Assembly: GCF_036014195.1 (NCBI RefSeq)
Contig: NZ_CP107918.1
Location: 7,626,001-7,690,000, forward strand
Length of the DNA stretch: 64,000 nucleotides
Direction: 5' to 3'
Origin: Streptomyces sp. NBC_00442
Lineage (GTDB): Bacteria > Actinomycetota > Actinomycetes > Streptomycetales > Streptomycetaceae
Below are positions 25,491 to 34,421 of this stretch, piece after piece (position 1 is the first letter of the stretch; every line of letters starts with the position of its first letter). The notes under the pieces are model-generated. The model saw only the letters and a list, made by a program, of their open reading frames with translations, was not told the DNA's origin and did not search any database. The translations under genes were made by a program, and so were the position numbers.

Positions 25491-26087
25491 ATGCGGATCA
25501 CGAAGTACACCCACGCCTGCGTACGGCTTGAACACGATGGCCGCGTGCTGGTCATCGATCCAGGAACGTGGAGCGAGCCGGCTGCCCTGGCCGGTGCGGA
25601 CGCTGTGCTGGTGACTCACGAACACACCGACCACATCGATGTCCTGCGCCTGGCCGGGCTCGGCGTGCCGGTCTACGCCCCTGCCGAAGCGAACATCCCG
25701 CGAGTCGAGGTGACCGGGGTGTCCTCCGGTGTGGGGTTCACCGCCGGAGGCTTTCGCGTACGGGCGGTCGGCGGTCGTCACGCGTCCATCCACGCTGGCC
25801 GACCGGACTGCGCGAACCTCGGCTACATTCTCGACGAGGCGATCTACCACCCCGGAGACTCGCTGCACGTGCCCGACGAACCGATCGAGACGCTCCTGGT
25901 TCCGGTCCAAGGGTCGTGGATGAAGACGGCGGAGGCGATCGACTTCGTCAGGGCGATCGCGCCTCAGCGGGCGTTCGCCATACACGACGCCCAACTCAAC
26001 GAACGCGGCCTCAGCAGCGTCAACGGCTGGCTCGCCGAGGAGACCAACAGCGGTTACCGGTACCTGAGTCCTGGCGAATCGGCCTGA
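25491..26087 (+). CDS. MBL-fold metallo-hydrolase (UlaG-like)
   Basis: A 198-residue metallo-beta-lactamase-fold protein with the compact UlaG-like layout. The metal motif THEHTDH is at residues 42-48, a histidine in GGRHASIH and the aspartate in YHPGDSL complete a two-metal site, and AFAIHDAQLNERG contributes the last histidine. It would hydrolyse a phosphoester, lactone or similar small molecule. The protein begins MRITKYTHACVRLEHDG, exactly the first strands of the family, supporting the start. Convergent with a MarR gene. Confidence 0.87.
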   Translation: MRITKYTHACVRLEHDGRVLVIDPGTWSEPAALAGADAVLVTHEHTDHIDVLRLAGLGVPVYAPAEANIPRVEVTGVSSGVGFTAGGFRVRAVGGRHASIHAGRPDCANLGYILDEAIYHPGDSLHVPDEPIETLLVPVQGSWMKTAEAIDFVRAIAPQRAFAIHDAQLNERGLSSVNGWLAEETNSGYRYLSPGESA

Positions 26088-26215
26088 GGTGAGTGACGTC
26101 GAGGTGGAGGTGCGGCACGGCAGGGGAGTGGAGGGCGACTACGAACTGCTGGCCCCAGCACCGGATCAGGACGTTGTGGTCAAGTCCCGCAGGCCGGTGC
26201 TGCTGCGACAGGCGC

Positions 26216-26689
26216 TCAGGAGTCGGCGATGGCGGCGAACAGGGCCGCGGCGCGGGCGATCACCGCGCGGTCCTCGGCGTCGAGGGCGTCCAGGCGCGCG
26301 TCGAGCCAGGCGTTGCGCCGCGCCTGTGCGGCACCGCCGAGCCGATCGCCCTCCTCGGTGACGCTGAAAAGCACCCTACGGCGGTCGTCCGCGTCGCGAG
26401 AGCGTACGGCGTAACCGGCCGAGGTCAGGCGGTTCACCGTCTGGCTCATCGAGGCGGGCGAGACCCCGCCGCGCTCGCTCAGGGCGGTCAGCGTCTGCGG
26501 CCCGCGCTTGTGCAGATGGACGAGTACGTCCAGGGCGACATCGCCCAGCTCCCCGTCGGGCCGCTCGCTGCGGAAGCGGCGGAACAAACTCCACACGGCA
26601 GAGCGCACCTGTCCGCCGAGGTCGCGTTCCGCGATATCGGCGGCGGACCGCTCGATCGCGTGGTCATCGTCTGTTGCGTCCTTCTCCAT
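26216..26689 (-). CDS. MarR-family transcriptional regulator
   Basis: A 157-residue winged-helix regulator. Recognition helix region: LTALSERGGVSPASMSQTVN; wing: VRSRDADDRRRVLFSVTEEG. The N-terminal 30 residues are acidic and likely part of the dimer arm. It is divergent from a PEBP-family gene, and an AT-rich palindromic site begins four bases before its ATG, so it very probably represses itself and the neighbour. The lack of a clear ribosome binding site between the operator and the start suggests a short or leaderless transcript. Confidence 0.87.
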   Translation of the reverse strand: MEKDATDDDHAIERSAADIAERDLGGQVRSAVWSLFRRFRSERPDGELGDVALDVLVHLHKRGPQTLTALSERGGVSPASMSQTVNRLTSAGYAVRSRDADDRRRVLFSVTEEGDRLGGAAQARRNAWLDARLDALDAEDRAVIARAAALFAAIADS

Positions 26690-26692
26690 AGC

Positions 26693-26732
26693 TGATTAGT
26701 GTACCTAAAGAATTGTTACGTATACCTAATCA
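26693..26732. promoter_or_regulatory. AT-rich MarR operator/promoter region
   Basis: Perfect outer arms TGATTAG and CTAATCA, 26 bases apart, with related inner halves (GTGTACCTAA, GTATACCTAA). Its low GC stands out sharply from the surroundings. It lies between the MarR and PEBP genes and fits two tandem dimer sites. Confidence 0.7.
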
Positions 26733-26770
26733 ATGACCGACAGAATGACCGACAGGGAGCTGCCCCAGCC

Positions 26771-27337
26771 ATGCCCGCGAACCCCCTCGGTGTCGCCCTG
26801 CGCAACCGACGAGCCGGCCAGCACACCCTCGTCTGGGCCCGTCCGGACCTGCGAGCCCCCGACAACCTCACGCTGACCAGCCCCGCCTTCGACCACGGCG
26901 CCCCCATCCCGGCCCGGCACCGCGGCCGCGTGTTCGGCGCGAACGTCTCGCCGGCCCTGGCCTGGACCTCGCCGCCGACGGGCACCGTCGAGCTCGCGCT
27001 CATCGTGCAGGACCCCGACGTCCCCTTTGGTAAGCCGGCCACGCACGGGCTCGCGCTCGGCATCGCGCCGACCCTGACCGGCATCGCGGAGAACGCCCTC
27101 ACGAACCCCAGCCCCGTGCCCGGCCTCCGGCTCGGCAAGGGCCCGCTCGGGCGCCGCGGCTACGCCGGGCCCATGCCGATCCGGTCACACGGCCCCCACG
27201 CCTACGTCTTCCAGCTCTTCGCCCTGTCCCGGGCCACAGACCTGCCGGACGGCTTCTCCCTCGACCACATGCTCACCGCCCTCGCGGGCCATGTCCTCGG
27301 ACGAGCGCGGCTCGATGGGACCTACGAGATCTCCTGA
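26771..27337 (+). CDS. PEBP/YbhB-YbcL family protein
   Basis: A 188-residue phosphatidylethanolamine-binding-protein-like domain. Typical stretches are ANVSPALAWTSPPTGTVELA, the DPDVPFGKPATHG motif (the D-P-D-x-P and H of the anion-binding pocket) and SHGPHAYVFQLFAL followed by a C-terminal GHVLGRARLDGTY. Bacterial members bind small anions or phospholipids, roles mostly unknown. The ATG at 26771 is used because upstream codons are within the operator region. A second PEBP gene is at 47571 in a similar divergent arrangement. Confidence 0.86.
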   Translation: MPANPLGVALRNRRAGQHTLVWARPDLRAPDNLTLTSPAFDHGAPIPARHRGRVFGANVSPALAWTSPPTGTVELALIVQDPDVPFGKPATHGLALGIAPTLTGIAENALTNPSPVPGLRLGKGPLGRRGYAGPMPIRSHGPHAYVFQLFALSRATDLPDGFSLDHMLTALAGHVLGRARLDGTYEIS

Positions 27338-27458
27338 GCGACACTGGCAGCGAGCGGCGGAGGCCGGAGGAGTGTTCAAATCCCTTGGGCAACAGCGCAG
27401 TTGAGGTGGTTGGGGCTTCGAGAAGGGACGAAGCCCTGCTGACTGGGGCACGTCGGAC

Positions 27459-27783
27459 AGTAAGCGCCATCTGATTACCGACGTTACCGGCCTCCCGCTC
27501 GCGGTCACGCCGACCGGCGGCGACAGCAACGACGTCACCCAGCTCATGCCGCTACTCGAAGCGGTCCCGCCGGTGCGGGGCAGGCGCGGCAGGCCCCGAC
27601 GCCGACCGACGTGGTGCTCGGCGACCGTGGCTACGACCACGACAAGGACGATCGCCTCGTCCGGGCGCTCGGCGTGAAGCCGGTGATCGCCCGACGCGTT
27701 ACCGAACACGGCGCCCGCCTCGGCACACAACGCCGTTTCGGGGAGCGTGCGTTCGCCCCCCTGCACCGGCTCCGCCGCCAGTC
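27459..27783 (+). pseudogene. IS5-group transposase fragment
   Basis: Frame one gives SKRHLITDVTGLPLAVTPTG and SNDVTQLMPLLEAVPPVRG; a one-base slip near 27605 moves the homology to the next frame with VLGDRGYDHDKDDRLVRALG and KPVIARRVTEHG. This is the central catalytic part of an IS5-type DDE transposase. The N-terminal part and the third catalytic region are missing, cut by the DoxX gene on the right. Confidence 0.8.
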
Positions 27784-28168
27784 AGCGCAGTCGGCTCTTG
27801 TCGGCCGTGCGCGCAACACCGTACGCCCATAGGACCAGCGGGAGTTGCAGGGGGAGCCGACCGAGTGCCGCTGCCCGAAGTACCGGCTCGCGGTCGCGCC
27901 AGTCGTAGGCCATCTTGACGTTGGCGGGGGAGACCGCCACGAAGAATGCCGCTGTGGCCAGCGCGGCGGGCCGCCGCGTCCTGGGCGCCGCCACGCCTGC
28001 GGCGAGGGCGAGTTCCACGGCCGCGCTGGCATACGTCCACAGGCGGGGTGTGCCCGGCAAGGCGCGCGGCACCATCGCGTCGAACAGGCCCGGACGCGCC
28101 ACGTGCGCGACCCCGGCGCCGACGAGGAGGCCCGCCAGCAGCCGGTGTGAAGACAGAGAGGAAGCCAC
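27782..28168 (-). CDS. DoxX-like four-helix membrane protein
   Basis: A 128-residue protein with four hydrophobic helices: HRLLAGLLVGAGVAHVA, WTYASAAVELALAAGVAA, RPAALATAAFFVAVSPANVK and PLQLPLVLWAYGVART. The ARPGLFDAMVP and MAYDWRD motifs are typical of the DoxX-like family, whose members have been linked to thiol/redox balance or quinone electron transfer. The GTG at 28168 has AGGAG five bases upstream. The gene is immediately convergent with the IS5 remnant; its stop codon is at the breakpoint. Confidence 0.83.
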   Translation of the reverse strand: MASSLSSHRLLAGLLVGAGVAHVARPGLFDAMVPRALPGTPRLWTYASAAVELALAAGVAAPRTRRPAALATAAFFVAVSPANVKMAYDWRDREPVLRAAALGRLPLQLPLVLWAYGVARTADKSRLR

Positions 28169-28420
28169 AGCATCTCCTGGAGATGTCGCTCGGACAGCCT
28201 GACGGAACCTGACAGTAACTTACGGTCGCGAACCAAGGCGCTGCTCGCCGGGTTGCTGCCGTGCGAGGCCTTCGCGGCGGGCGGTCGCCGCTTCTGGCCG
28301 TCGGCGGGGCTGATCGACGAGGGAACCTCCGGGGGAACCATGTCTCCCTTCGTGCATGGATCACCAGCGCTCGGGCACTCGCCTGAACCAGCTCAGCCAC
28401 GAAGAGAACCAGGAGATCTG

Positions 28421-28747
28421 ATGATCCGCACTGCCGTGACCTGCGACAGCGAGAGCTGCCTCGCCCTGTACCTGGAGCCGGAAGAGCTGCCGGAGGGCGC
28501 TCGGCTCGAGGAAGTGATCACGGAGGCCGGCTGGGTCCTGCGGCAGGCGGACAGGGCCCTCCCGGGGAATCCGGCCGCCTCCGATGTGCTCGCTCATATC
28601 TGTCCCGCCTGCGAGGCAGGACGGGGCCCGGTAAGGGAGCGCGGGGACTGCCCCACGTGCGGTGGCTCGACCAAGGACCTGGAATCAGGGTCCACCTGTC
28701 AGTACTGCAGGAGGGTTTTCCCTCGCCTTGCCGACAGGTGGTGCTGA
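28421..28747 (+). CDS. small cysteine-rich (zinc ribbon) protein
   Basis: A 108-residue protein whose C-terminal half carries CPAC, CPTC and CQYC pairs, enough for one or two structural zinc ribbons, preceded by an acidic domain with another cysteine pair (TCDSESCLALYLEPEE). AGGAG five bases before the ATG at 28421 strongly supports translation. Such proteins usually bind protein or nucleic acid. Unknown family and role. Confidence 0.72.
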   Translation: MIRTAVTCDSESCLALYLEPEELPEGARLEEVITEAGWVLRQADRALPGNPAASDVLAHICPACEAGRGPVRERGDCPTCGGSTKDLESGSTCQYCRRVFPRLADRWC

Positions 28748-28914
28748 CTCCCACGTGGCACAGCGCTGACACCAGGGCAGGACCGTATCCTCCCCGAACG
28801 CGGCTTCTCCCAGGGGTGCTCGATCGATGGATCCTGTGCAGGCAGCCGGAGAGCTGACGCCCAAGGGGTGTTTTTGTCCGACGGGAGCACGGGAGCAACT
28901 GATCCAGGGTCTGA

Positions 28915-29069
28915 CGACGCTGGATGAGTGCACGGGGGTGGTGGGCGGGACGCCGTCCAGTGCGGATGTGGTCACGCCGCCTGGGGGCTCTTTCGTGGCG
29001 CGTTATGACGGTTTCGCGCCGCCGCAGGGGAAGGCGGCGGGGTTTTCCATCGCGGTTCTGGAGGAGTGA
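28915..29069 (+). pseudogene. detached 3' end of giant repeat-protein gene
   Basis: The reading frame ending at 29069 encodes LDECTGVVGGTPSSADVV and FVARYDGFAPPQGKAA, nearly identical to the last 50 residues of the 1736-residue protein at 52723-57933. No start codon or other part of that protein precedes it; upstream codons are unrelated. It is the tail of a lost second copy. Confidence 0.88.
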
Positions 29070-29190
29070 GCTTGCTCTGCGGTGGTCCTGCGTCGGCGAG
29101 TTGCTGCTCGTCGGCGCGGGGCTGTCCGGGGGACTTGGGCCGGGGCGTGCGTCGTCGTCCGGTGGCGGGTGGGCGGGTATTGGGGAGGGG
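28915..29190 (+). repeat. duplicated segment, copy 1
   Basis: About 275 bases match 57779-58072 in the same orientation. The match is near-identical through the coding tail and about 80 bases past the stop, then continues with small gaps. Copy 2 belongs to the intact gene just upstream of tap. Confidence 0.88.
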
Positions 29191-29287
29191 GTGTGGCAGG
29201 GAGGAGTCGTGACGGAGCGACGTTGCCCCACCCCGTTTTCCTGCGGTGAGACGGTTCCTGTAGTTGCCGGCAGGGGCGGTGCTGCGG

Positions 29288-29590
29288 ATGTCTTTGTCCA
29301 AGAAGGAGATGTTCGACCGGATCCGGCGTGACAGCTGGCAGCGGCAGCTGTCGATCCGTGCTCTGTCGAAGAAGTACGGCGTTCACCGCCGCCTCGTACG
29401 GAAAGCACTCTCCTCGCCGGTTCCCACACCTCGCCGCCGAGCGGTGAGGACGTCACCTCGCTTGGAGCCGTACAAGAAGATCGCATGGAGCCGTACAAGA
29501 AGACGGTCGACGCCTGGCTGCGGGCCGATATGGAAGCTCCACGAACCGGTGGAGTCAGGGAAGGTCGGCTGCTTCGATGCCGGCGCGCGC
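29288..29590 (+). pseudogene. IS21-family transposase (IstA) N-terminal fragment
   Basis: Begins MSLSKKEMFDRIRRDSWQRQ and continues with an HTH, SIRALSKKYGVHRRLVRKAL, then PRLEPYKK, as in IS21 IstA proteins of Streptomyces. A direct duplication of GGAGCCGTACAAGAAG (copies 23 bases apart, at 29464 and 29487) breaks the frame; the second copy resumes MEPYKKTVDAWLRADMEAPR. Everything after about residue 80, including the DDE core, is missing. Confidence 0.8.
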
Positions 29591-29740
29591 AGCTGCTGGG
29601 CCCGTCGGTGACGCCGGGGGGTCCGGCGTCCTTGATCAGAGCGGTGACGTGGGCCAGGAGGCGGGTGGCGCGCTGGTCGACGCCGTCCAGGAGCTGGTGC
29701 GCGAGGGCGGGTTCGTCGTCGGCCGCCGGCCCCAAAAGAC

Positions 29741-30050
29741 GTTCGACACCCGGTAGCCGAGCCGGCACGAGGACTTGGCCGACGATGTCCGCGGCCCGGC
29801 GGAGCTCGCGGAGTGGGCAGGGGGCAGGTATCGCCTAGCTGCTCGCCGCCACGCCTGCGGGCACCGTCCACGGACTCGGCGTCGACGACATCGTCCAGGC
29901 CGAGATCGCCGCCGACGCCGAGGCCGCCGCCGCCCGGGAAGCCATGCTGTGCGAAGCCGCCGGCCTCCACGGTTACGCCCGACCGGCCAAGCTCATCACC
30001 GCGGCACCGGTCCGAGCAACTGATCTCTCCGGAGGCATTGAACGCGCCCA
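29741..30050 (+). pseudogene. decayed gene related to 63229-63997
   Basis: The sequence encodes FDTR-stop-PSRHEDLADDV then RGPAELAEW, and in another frame LLAATPAGTVHGLGVDDIVQ and AEIAADAEAAAAREAML. The same order of motifs occurs at 63390-63640 (FDARQASRHEGLADDACG, GPAELAEW, LLAAAPAGTVYAPDVDTVVQ). Relative to that copy it has a stop codon in place of glutamine and a frameshift. Family unknown. Confidence 0.7.
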
Positions 30051-30237
30051 TGCCATGCACTACGAGGCGTCAGCGACGAGGGGTGTCCCGGGAATCTCTG
30101 GGAGTTCGGTGGCCGCGGCGCGATTTCCTGGAGGCGCGGTTCCCGTGCGCGGATGCCGCGCCGCGGCCACGTGATGCCCGTACCCGCGATCCGGAACGTG
30201 ATGACCCCCATCCCCCAAGTGAGGGGACGCAGCAAAC

Positions 30238-30275
30238 AGGTGGGGGCCCCGCGCCGAAGCGCGGGGCCCCCACCT
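30238..30275 (-). terminator. strong terminator of small membrane protein gene
   Basis: A perfect 17-base stem (5' arm AGGTGGGGGCCCCGCGC) with a CGAA tetraloop, 21 bases past the stop codon of the gene at 30296. One of the most stable hairpins in the window; symmetric enough to work in both directions. Confidence 0.9.
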
Positions 30276-30295
30276 GATGATCGATTGAGCCCGGC

Positions 30296-30457
30296 CTACC
30301 AGCGGTACCAGCGGCCGCTTCCTCCCTTGGGACGGGCGATGAACCCGACCAGCCACACGACGAGCACGATGATCGCGATCCACCACAGGGCCTTGAGTGC
30401 GAAACCCGCACCGAAGAGGATCAGAGCCAGCAGAAGAACGAGAAGCAGGGGAACCAT
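30296..30457 (-). CDS. 53-residue hydrophobic membrane protein
   Basis: A very short protein made of two adjacent hydrophobic helices (MVPLLLVLLLALILFGAGFA and LWWIAIIVLVVWLVGFIA) ending in a basic, glycine-rich tail GGSGRWYRW. This is a widespread small Streptomyces membrane protein of unknown function, sometimes stress induced. GGAGG nine bases before the ATG at 30457 decides the start. An AT-rich stretch at 30510-30545 upstream probably holds its promoter, and a very strong terminator follows. Confidence 0.85.
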   Translation of the reverse strand: MVPLLLVLLLALILFGAGFALKALWWIAIIVLVVWLVGFIARPKGGSGRWYRW

Positions 30458-31089
30458 AGTTATCAACCTCCGAGCCATCGAATGCCCCGGCTTTCCTCGC
30501 CGACACGGCTCCAACACAATTGTTTACAAGATTCTTATCCGGGAATTCGGTTGCGTCCCTTCCCGCGCCTGAGGCCCCGTCAAGGTGCGCGCGCCCGCTG
30601 TGATCCCCGGCCTGCCGTGCCCGGCCCGGCACGGCTGAGCCCTTGGCAGCCTTGCCCGGCACCACGGTCCTGGATCTGGACCTCTCGGCCGCGCTGACCG
30701 TCGCTCGGGAAGAAACCGGCGAACAAGGCGACCGGCCGCCGCCGCGGTCGCGTAGTGCACGTACCCAAGTCGGCTGCGCATGGGAGGCCGACGCCCGGCA
30801 GGCGCCGGCCTCTGGCTGTCCGGGGACCGAGCCGGCACAGCGGCGGCCGGTGGAGCGTCGACTTCCGGCCGGGGGGTTTGCGTCACGTCTCGACTGGCCC
30901 TGGCCTGCGGCGGGACAGTGGCCTGCTGGTTCGGAGCCAATTGGAGCACGGCGTTCTGGCCTGTACTGGTGCGCATGGGTCGGGAGATACGGGGAAGGAC
31001 AGGCGTTTCTGTCGGATGTCCGTGTGAGTGTGTGTCGCCTCCGGGGGCCGGTGGGGCCGCCGAGTTCAACTTTCCGTGGGGGGAAGCTG
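30458..31089. other. intergenic region before the RHS gene
   Basis: About 630 bases without a supportable gene. The first part (30510-30545, containing ACAATTGT and TTCTTATCC) is unusually AT-rich and probably carries the promoter of the small membrane protein; the rest shows open frames but no recognisable product. Confidence 0.5.
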
Positions 31090-34000
31090 ATGCATACATC
31101 CACGTCTGGCGTGCCCGCAGGACGCGCGAGATCCCGCAGCCGCGTATCGGTAGTCGCAGCGCTCACTGTGGCCGCCCTCGCCGGCACAGCTCTGCCGTCC
31201 CTGGCCTCGCCCGCCGCCCCGCATGCGGCGGGTTCGGCATGGGGCAAGAAGACGGACATCGCGGTGCCGCCCCTGGCCGGCGGCACCAACACCGCCCCCG
31301 CCTCCAAGCGGGCCACCCCGCAGGACGCGGCCCGCAAGGCCTGGCACACCCGCCAACGGGCCCGCCCCTCCAGCCCCGCGACCAGCACCCAGGCGAAGGC
31401 CCGTGCCCAACTGTCAGCCGGGACTCCTCCCCAGGGGCAGGGCGATGTTCCTTGGCACCAGTTCCACGACCTGCGGCTGTCGAAGTCGGTGGCGGTGAAG
31501 GTCGACTACTCGACCGGCAACCTCCTGGTCGCGGCCACCGACTTCGACATCGCGGGTGTCGCGGGCAACCTGACCTGGACCCGCACCTACAACTCCCTCG
31601 ACGCCCCGTGGGGCGCGGTCTCCAACGCCTGGTGGCTCGGCTACGAGCGTTACCTCGACACCGACCCGGCCACCTCCGTCGACCTCTACGACCAGTCCGG
31701 CGCGAGGGTCTCCTTCACGAAGAACGCGGACGGCAGCTTCACCACCCCGGCCGGCTACTCGCTGGACCTGAAGAAGAACAGCGACAACACCTACACGCTC
31801 ACCGACCGCACGTCCGGGTCGAAGGACACCTACGACCAGTACGGCAGCCTGACCCGCATCGCCGACCGCAACGGCAACCACCAGAGCGTGGAACGCGACC
31901 GCGACGCCGACAACGCCGTCACCGGACTCAAGGTCACCGACGACGCCTCCGGCCGCTCCATCACCCTGGAGCGCCAGGACGCCGCGCACTGGAACGCCCA
32001 CGACAGCAGCGGCCGCACGGTCAAGTACCACCTGGACAGCGGCGGCCGGATCGACGAGACCACGGACGCCGAGGGCAACGTCACCAAGTGCAACTATGAC
32101 GCGGACGGCCGCCTGACCAAGATCACCACCTCCGAGAGCCGGGCGATCCTGTTCGGCTACGACGACCAGAACCGCCTCACCTCCTACAAGCAGTTCCACG
32201 AGGAGGGCGGCTCGGGCGACGGCGAGCCCACCTGGACGCTCGCCTACTCGGCGGCGACCCCGTACGCGTCGGGCACGACCACCGTCACCGACCCGCTGAA
32301 GAAGTCCACGACGTACGAGCACAACGGTGACGGCGAGGTCACCAAGGTCACCGACCCGCTCAAGCACTCCCGCAGCAAGACCTACACCAAGCACCTCACC
32401 CAGACCGCGACCGATGCGCTCGGCACGGGGAACACGCCGGGCAACGTGACGACGTACGGCTGGGACAACCGCAACAACCCCACCTCCGCCAAGCTGCCCA
32501 CGGGCGCGGTGGCGTCGTTCACGCCGTGGCTGAACAAGGCCGGCATGGACGTCCCGGACTCCTTCACCACCCCCGACAACACCAAGTCGTCGTACGCGTA
32601 CGACGCGGTGGGGAACACAACGTCGGTCGCGGTGTCCGGTACGGGCGGCTCCACGACGAGCTCGACGTACAACCCGTCGACGCCGACGTGCGGCGGCTTC
32701 GTCGGCCAGCGCTGCACGATCAAGGACGCTCGCGGCAAGGTCACCAGCTTCACCTACGACGACCACGGCAACCTCACCAAGTCCGCGCCGCCCGCCCCGC
32801 AGGGCGCGACGACCGCGACGTACGACGAACTGGGCCGCCCCAGGACGGTCACCGACGGACGCGGGGTGACGTCGACGTACACGTACGACAACCTCGACGA
32901 GGTCCGCAAGGTGGCCACGAGCGGCGGCCTGACGGTGACGTACGTGTACGACATGGACGGCAACCTCACCCAGCGCACCGACCGGACCGGCACGGTCAAG
33001 CACGTCTACGACGGCCTGGGCCGGGAAACCGTCCGCACCCTCCAGGACGACTCCCAGTCGGTGCTGACCTACACCGCCGACGGCAACGTCGACACCTACG
33101 CCGACCCGGCCGGCACCACCGACTACACCTGGGACGACGCCGACCGCCTGACCGTCCTCAAGGCCCCCGACGGCCAGAAGACGACCTACGAGTACGACTA
33201 CAACGACCACCGCACCAGCACCACCTACCCCGGCAACACCGTCCAGAGCGTGACCCTGGACGCCGACGGCAAGCCCAGGACCATCAAGGCGACGTCCCCC
33301 AAGGGCACCCTCGTCGACCTGGCCTACACGTACACCTACCGCCCGACCGGGGCGAGCGCGGACAAGAACGGCGTCAAGATCTACACCCGCACCGACAACC
33401 TCGACGCCACCCACCACAAGACCACCTACAACTACGACGGCGCAGGCCGCCTCTCTGCCGCCCAGGACACCAACAGCGCCGGTGCGGACGCGAGTTGGGT
33501 GAGCTACTGCCTGGACCCGTCAGGCAACATGCTCGCCAAACCCGCATCCGCGCCGCCGTACTGCCCCTCGATCGGTTACGGCTACAACGACCCGGGCCAG
33601 CTCGTCACGCGCAGCATGAACCCGGCCGGCTGGTCCTACGACGCCAACGGCAACGAGACGGCCGCCAACCCCAGCGAAGGCCCAGCTCGGACCGGCGAGA
33701 CGTGGAACGACTTCGGCCAGCTGACGTCCGTCACAGCCGGATCGACCACATACCCCGTGGAGAACGCCGACACAGGAAACGCTGAGCGGATCCGCATCGG
33801 TGACACCTGGTTCCACCAGACCCAGACCGGACTCGCCGGCTCCACAACCGGCGGCCAGGACACGGGATTTGTCCGCGAACCGTCGGGAACCCTCAACTCC
33901 ATGACGCGGGACGGAAAGAGCTCCTACTACCTCACCGACGCCACCGGCAACGTCCTCGGCCTCGTCGATGCCACCGGAACCCGCGTCAACAGCTACTCCT

Positions 34001-34404
34001 ACACACCCACCGGCCAGCCCCGCACCACCACCGAGCAGACCACGCAGCCCTACCGCTACGCCGGCACCTACCTCGACCCCACCGGCCTCTACAAAATGGG
34101 CGCCCGCTACTACGACCCCAACCTCGCCCGCTTCACCACCACCGACCCCGCGGGCAAGGAGCAGAACGCCTACCTGTACGCAGGCGGAGACCCGATCAAC
34201 TACATCGACCCCGCCGGTACGAGCCTGCTCGGATGCATCGGGGCGGGCTTCTCCGTACTCGGTGGGGCTATCTCACTTGGTGGTGGAATAGCCGGTGCCA
34301 TCAGCTCGGGCGGACTCAGCACACCAGCATCCGTGGCGGCCATCGGCAGCGGAATTGGACTCATCGGGACGGGTATCGGAATGTTCGCCGCCTGCACGTC
34401 CTAA
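31090..34404 (+). CDS. secreted RHS/YD-repeat protein with hydrophobic C-terminal tip
   Basis: A 1104-residue protein. Residues 1-45 are a Sec/Tat-like signal (basic RARSRSRVSVV, then a hydrophobic stretch ending LPSLASPAAPHA). A DUF6531-like entry (VKVDYSTGNLLVAATDFDI) is followed by many YD repeats (YDADGRLTKI, YDDHGNLTKS, YDMDGNLTQRT) forming the RHS cocoon. The RHS core near 988-1045 contains GLYKMGARYYDPNLARFTTT and YLYAGGDPINYIDPAGTS, after which a 60-residue variable tip starts: strongly hydrophobic and Gly-rich (GGAISLGGGIAGAISSGG), ending ACTS. In RHS toxins this tip is the effector; here a membrane-active role is plausible. A 28-residue membrane peptide is encoded 17 bases downstream. 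Confidence 0.93.
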   Translation: MHTSTSGVPAGRARSRSRVSVVAALTVAALAGTALPSLASPAAPHAAGSAWGKKTDIAVPPLAGGTNTAPASKRATPQDAARKAWHTRQRARPSSPATSTQAKARAQLSAGTPPQGQGDVPWHQFHDLRLSKSVAVKVDYSTGNLLVAATDFDIAGVAGNLTWTRTYNSLDAPWGAVSNAWWLGYERYLDTDPATSVDLYDQSGARVSFTKNADGSFTTPAGYSLDLKKNSDNTYTLTDRTSGSKDTYDQYGSLTRIADRNGNHQSVERDRDADNAVTGLKVTDDASGRSITLERQDAAHWNAHDSSGRTVKYHLDSGGRIDETTDAEGNVTKCNYDADGRLTKITTSESRAILFGYDDQNRLTSYKQFHEEGGSGDGEPTWTLAYSAATPYASGTTTVTDPLKKSTTYEHNGDGEVTKVTDPLKHSRSKTYTKHLTQTATDALGTGNTPGNVTTYGWDNRNNPTSAKLPTGAVASFTPWLNKAGMDVPDSFTTPDNTKSSYAYDAVGNTTSVAVSGTGGSTTSSTYNPSTPTCGGFVGQRCTIKDARGKVTSFTYDDHGNLTKSAPPAPQGATTATYDELGRPRTVTDGRGVTSTYTYDNLDEVRKVATSGGLTVTYVYDMDGNLTQRTDRTGTVKHVYDGLGRETVRTLQDDSQSVLTYTADGNVDTYADPAGTTDYTWDDADRLTVLKAPDGQKTTYEYDYNDHRTSTTYPGNTVQSVTLDADGKPRTIKATSPKGTLVDLAYTYTYRPTGASADKNGVKIYTRTDNLDATHHKTTYNYDGAGRLSAAQDTNSAGADASWVSYCLDPSGNMLAKPASAPPYCPSIGYGYNDPGQLVTRSMNPAGWSYDANGNETAANPSEGPARTGETWNDFGQLTSVTAGSTTYPVENADTGNAERIRIGDTWFHQTQTGLAGSTTGGQDTGFVREPSGTLNSMTRDGKSSYYLTDATGNVLGLVDATGTRVNSYSYTPTGQPRTTTEQTTQPYRYAGTYLDPTGLYKMGARYYDPNLARFTTTDPAGKEQNAYLYAGGDPINYIDPAGTSLLGCIGAGFSVLGGAISLGGGIAGAISSGGLSTPASVAAIGSGIGLIGTGIGMFAACTS

Positions 34405-34421
34405 CTGACAGGAAGACAAAC

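Noticed and set aside
30643..31089. Upstream extension of the RHS reading frame by about 150 codons
   Set aside because: The signal peptide begins at 31090, and the upstream residues are Arg/Pro-rich without conserved features.
31414..33417. Long reverse frame opposite the RHS gene
   Set aside because: Val/Gly/Arg-rich antisense of the YD repeats, no motif.
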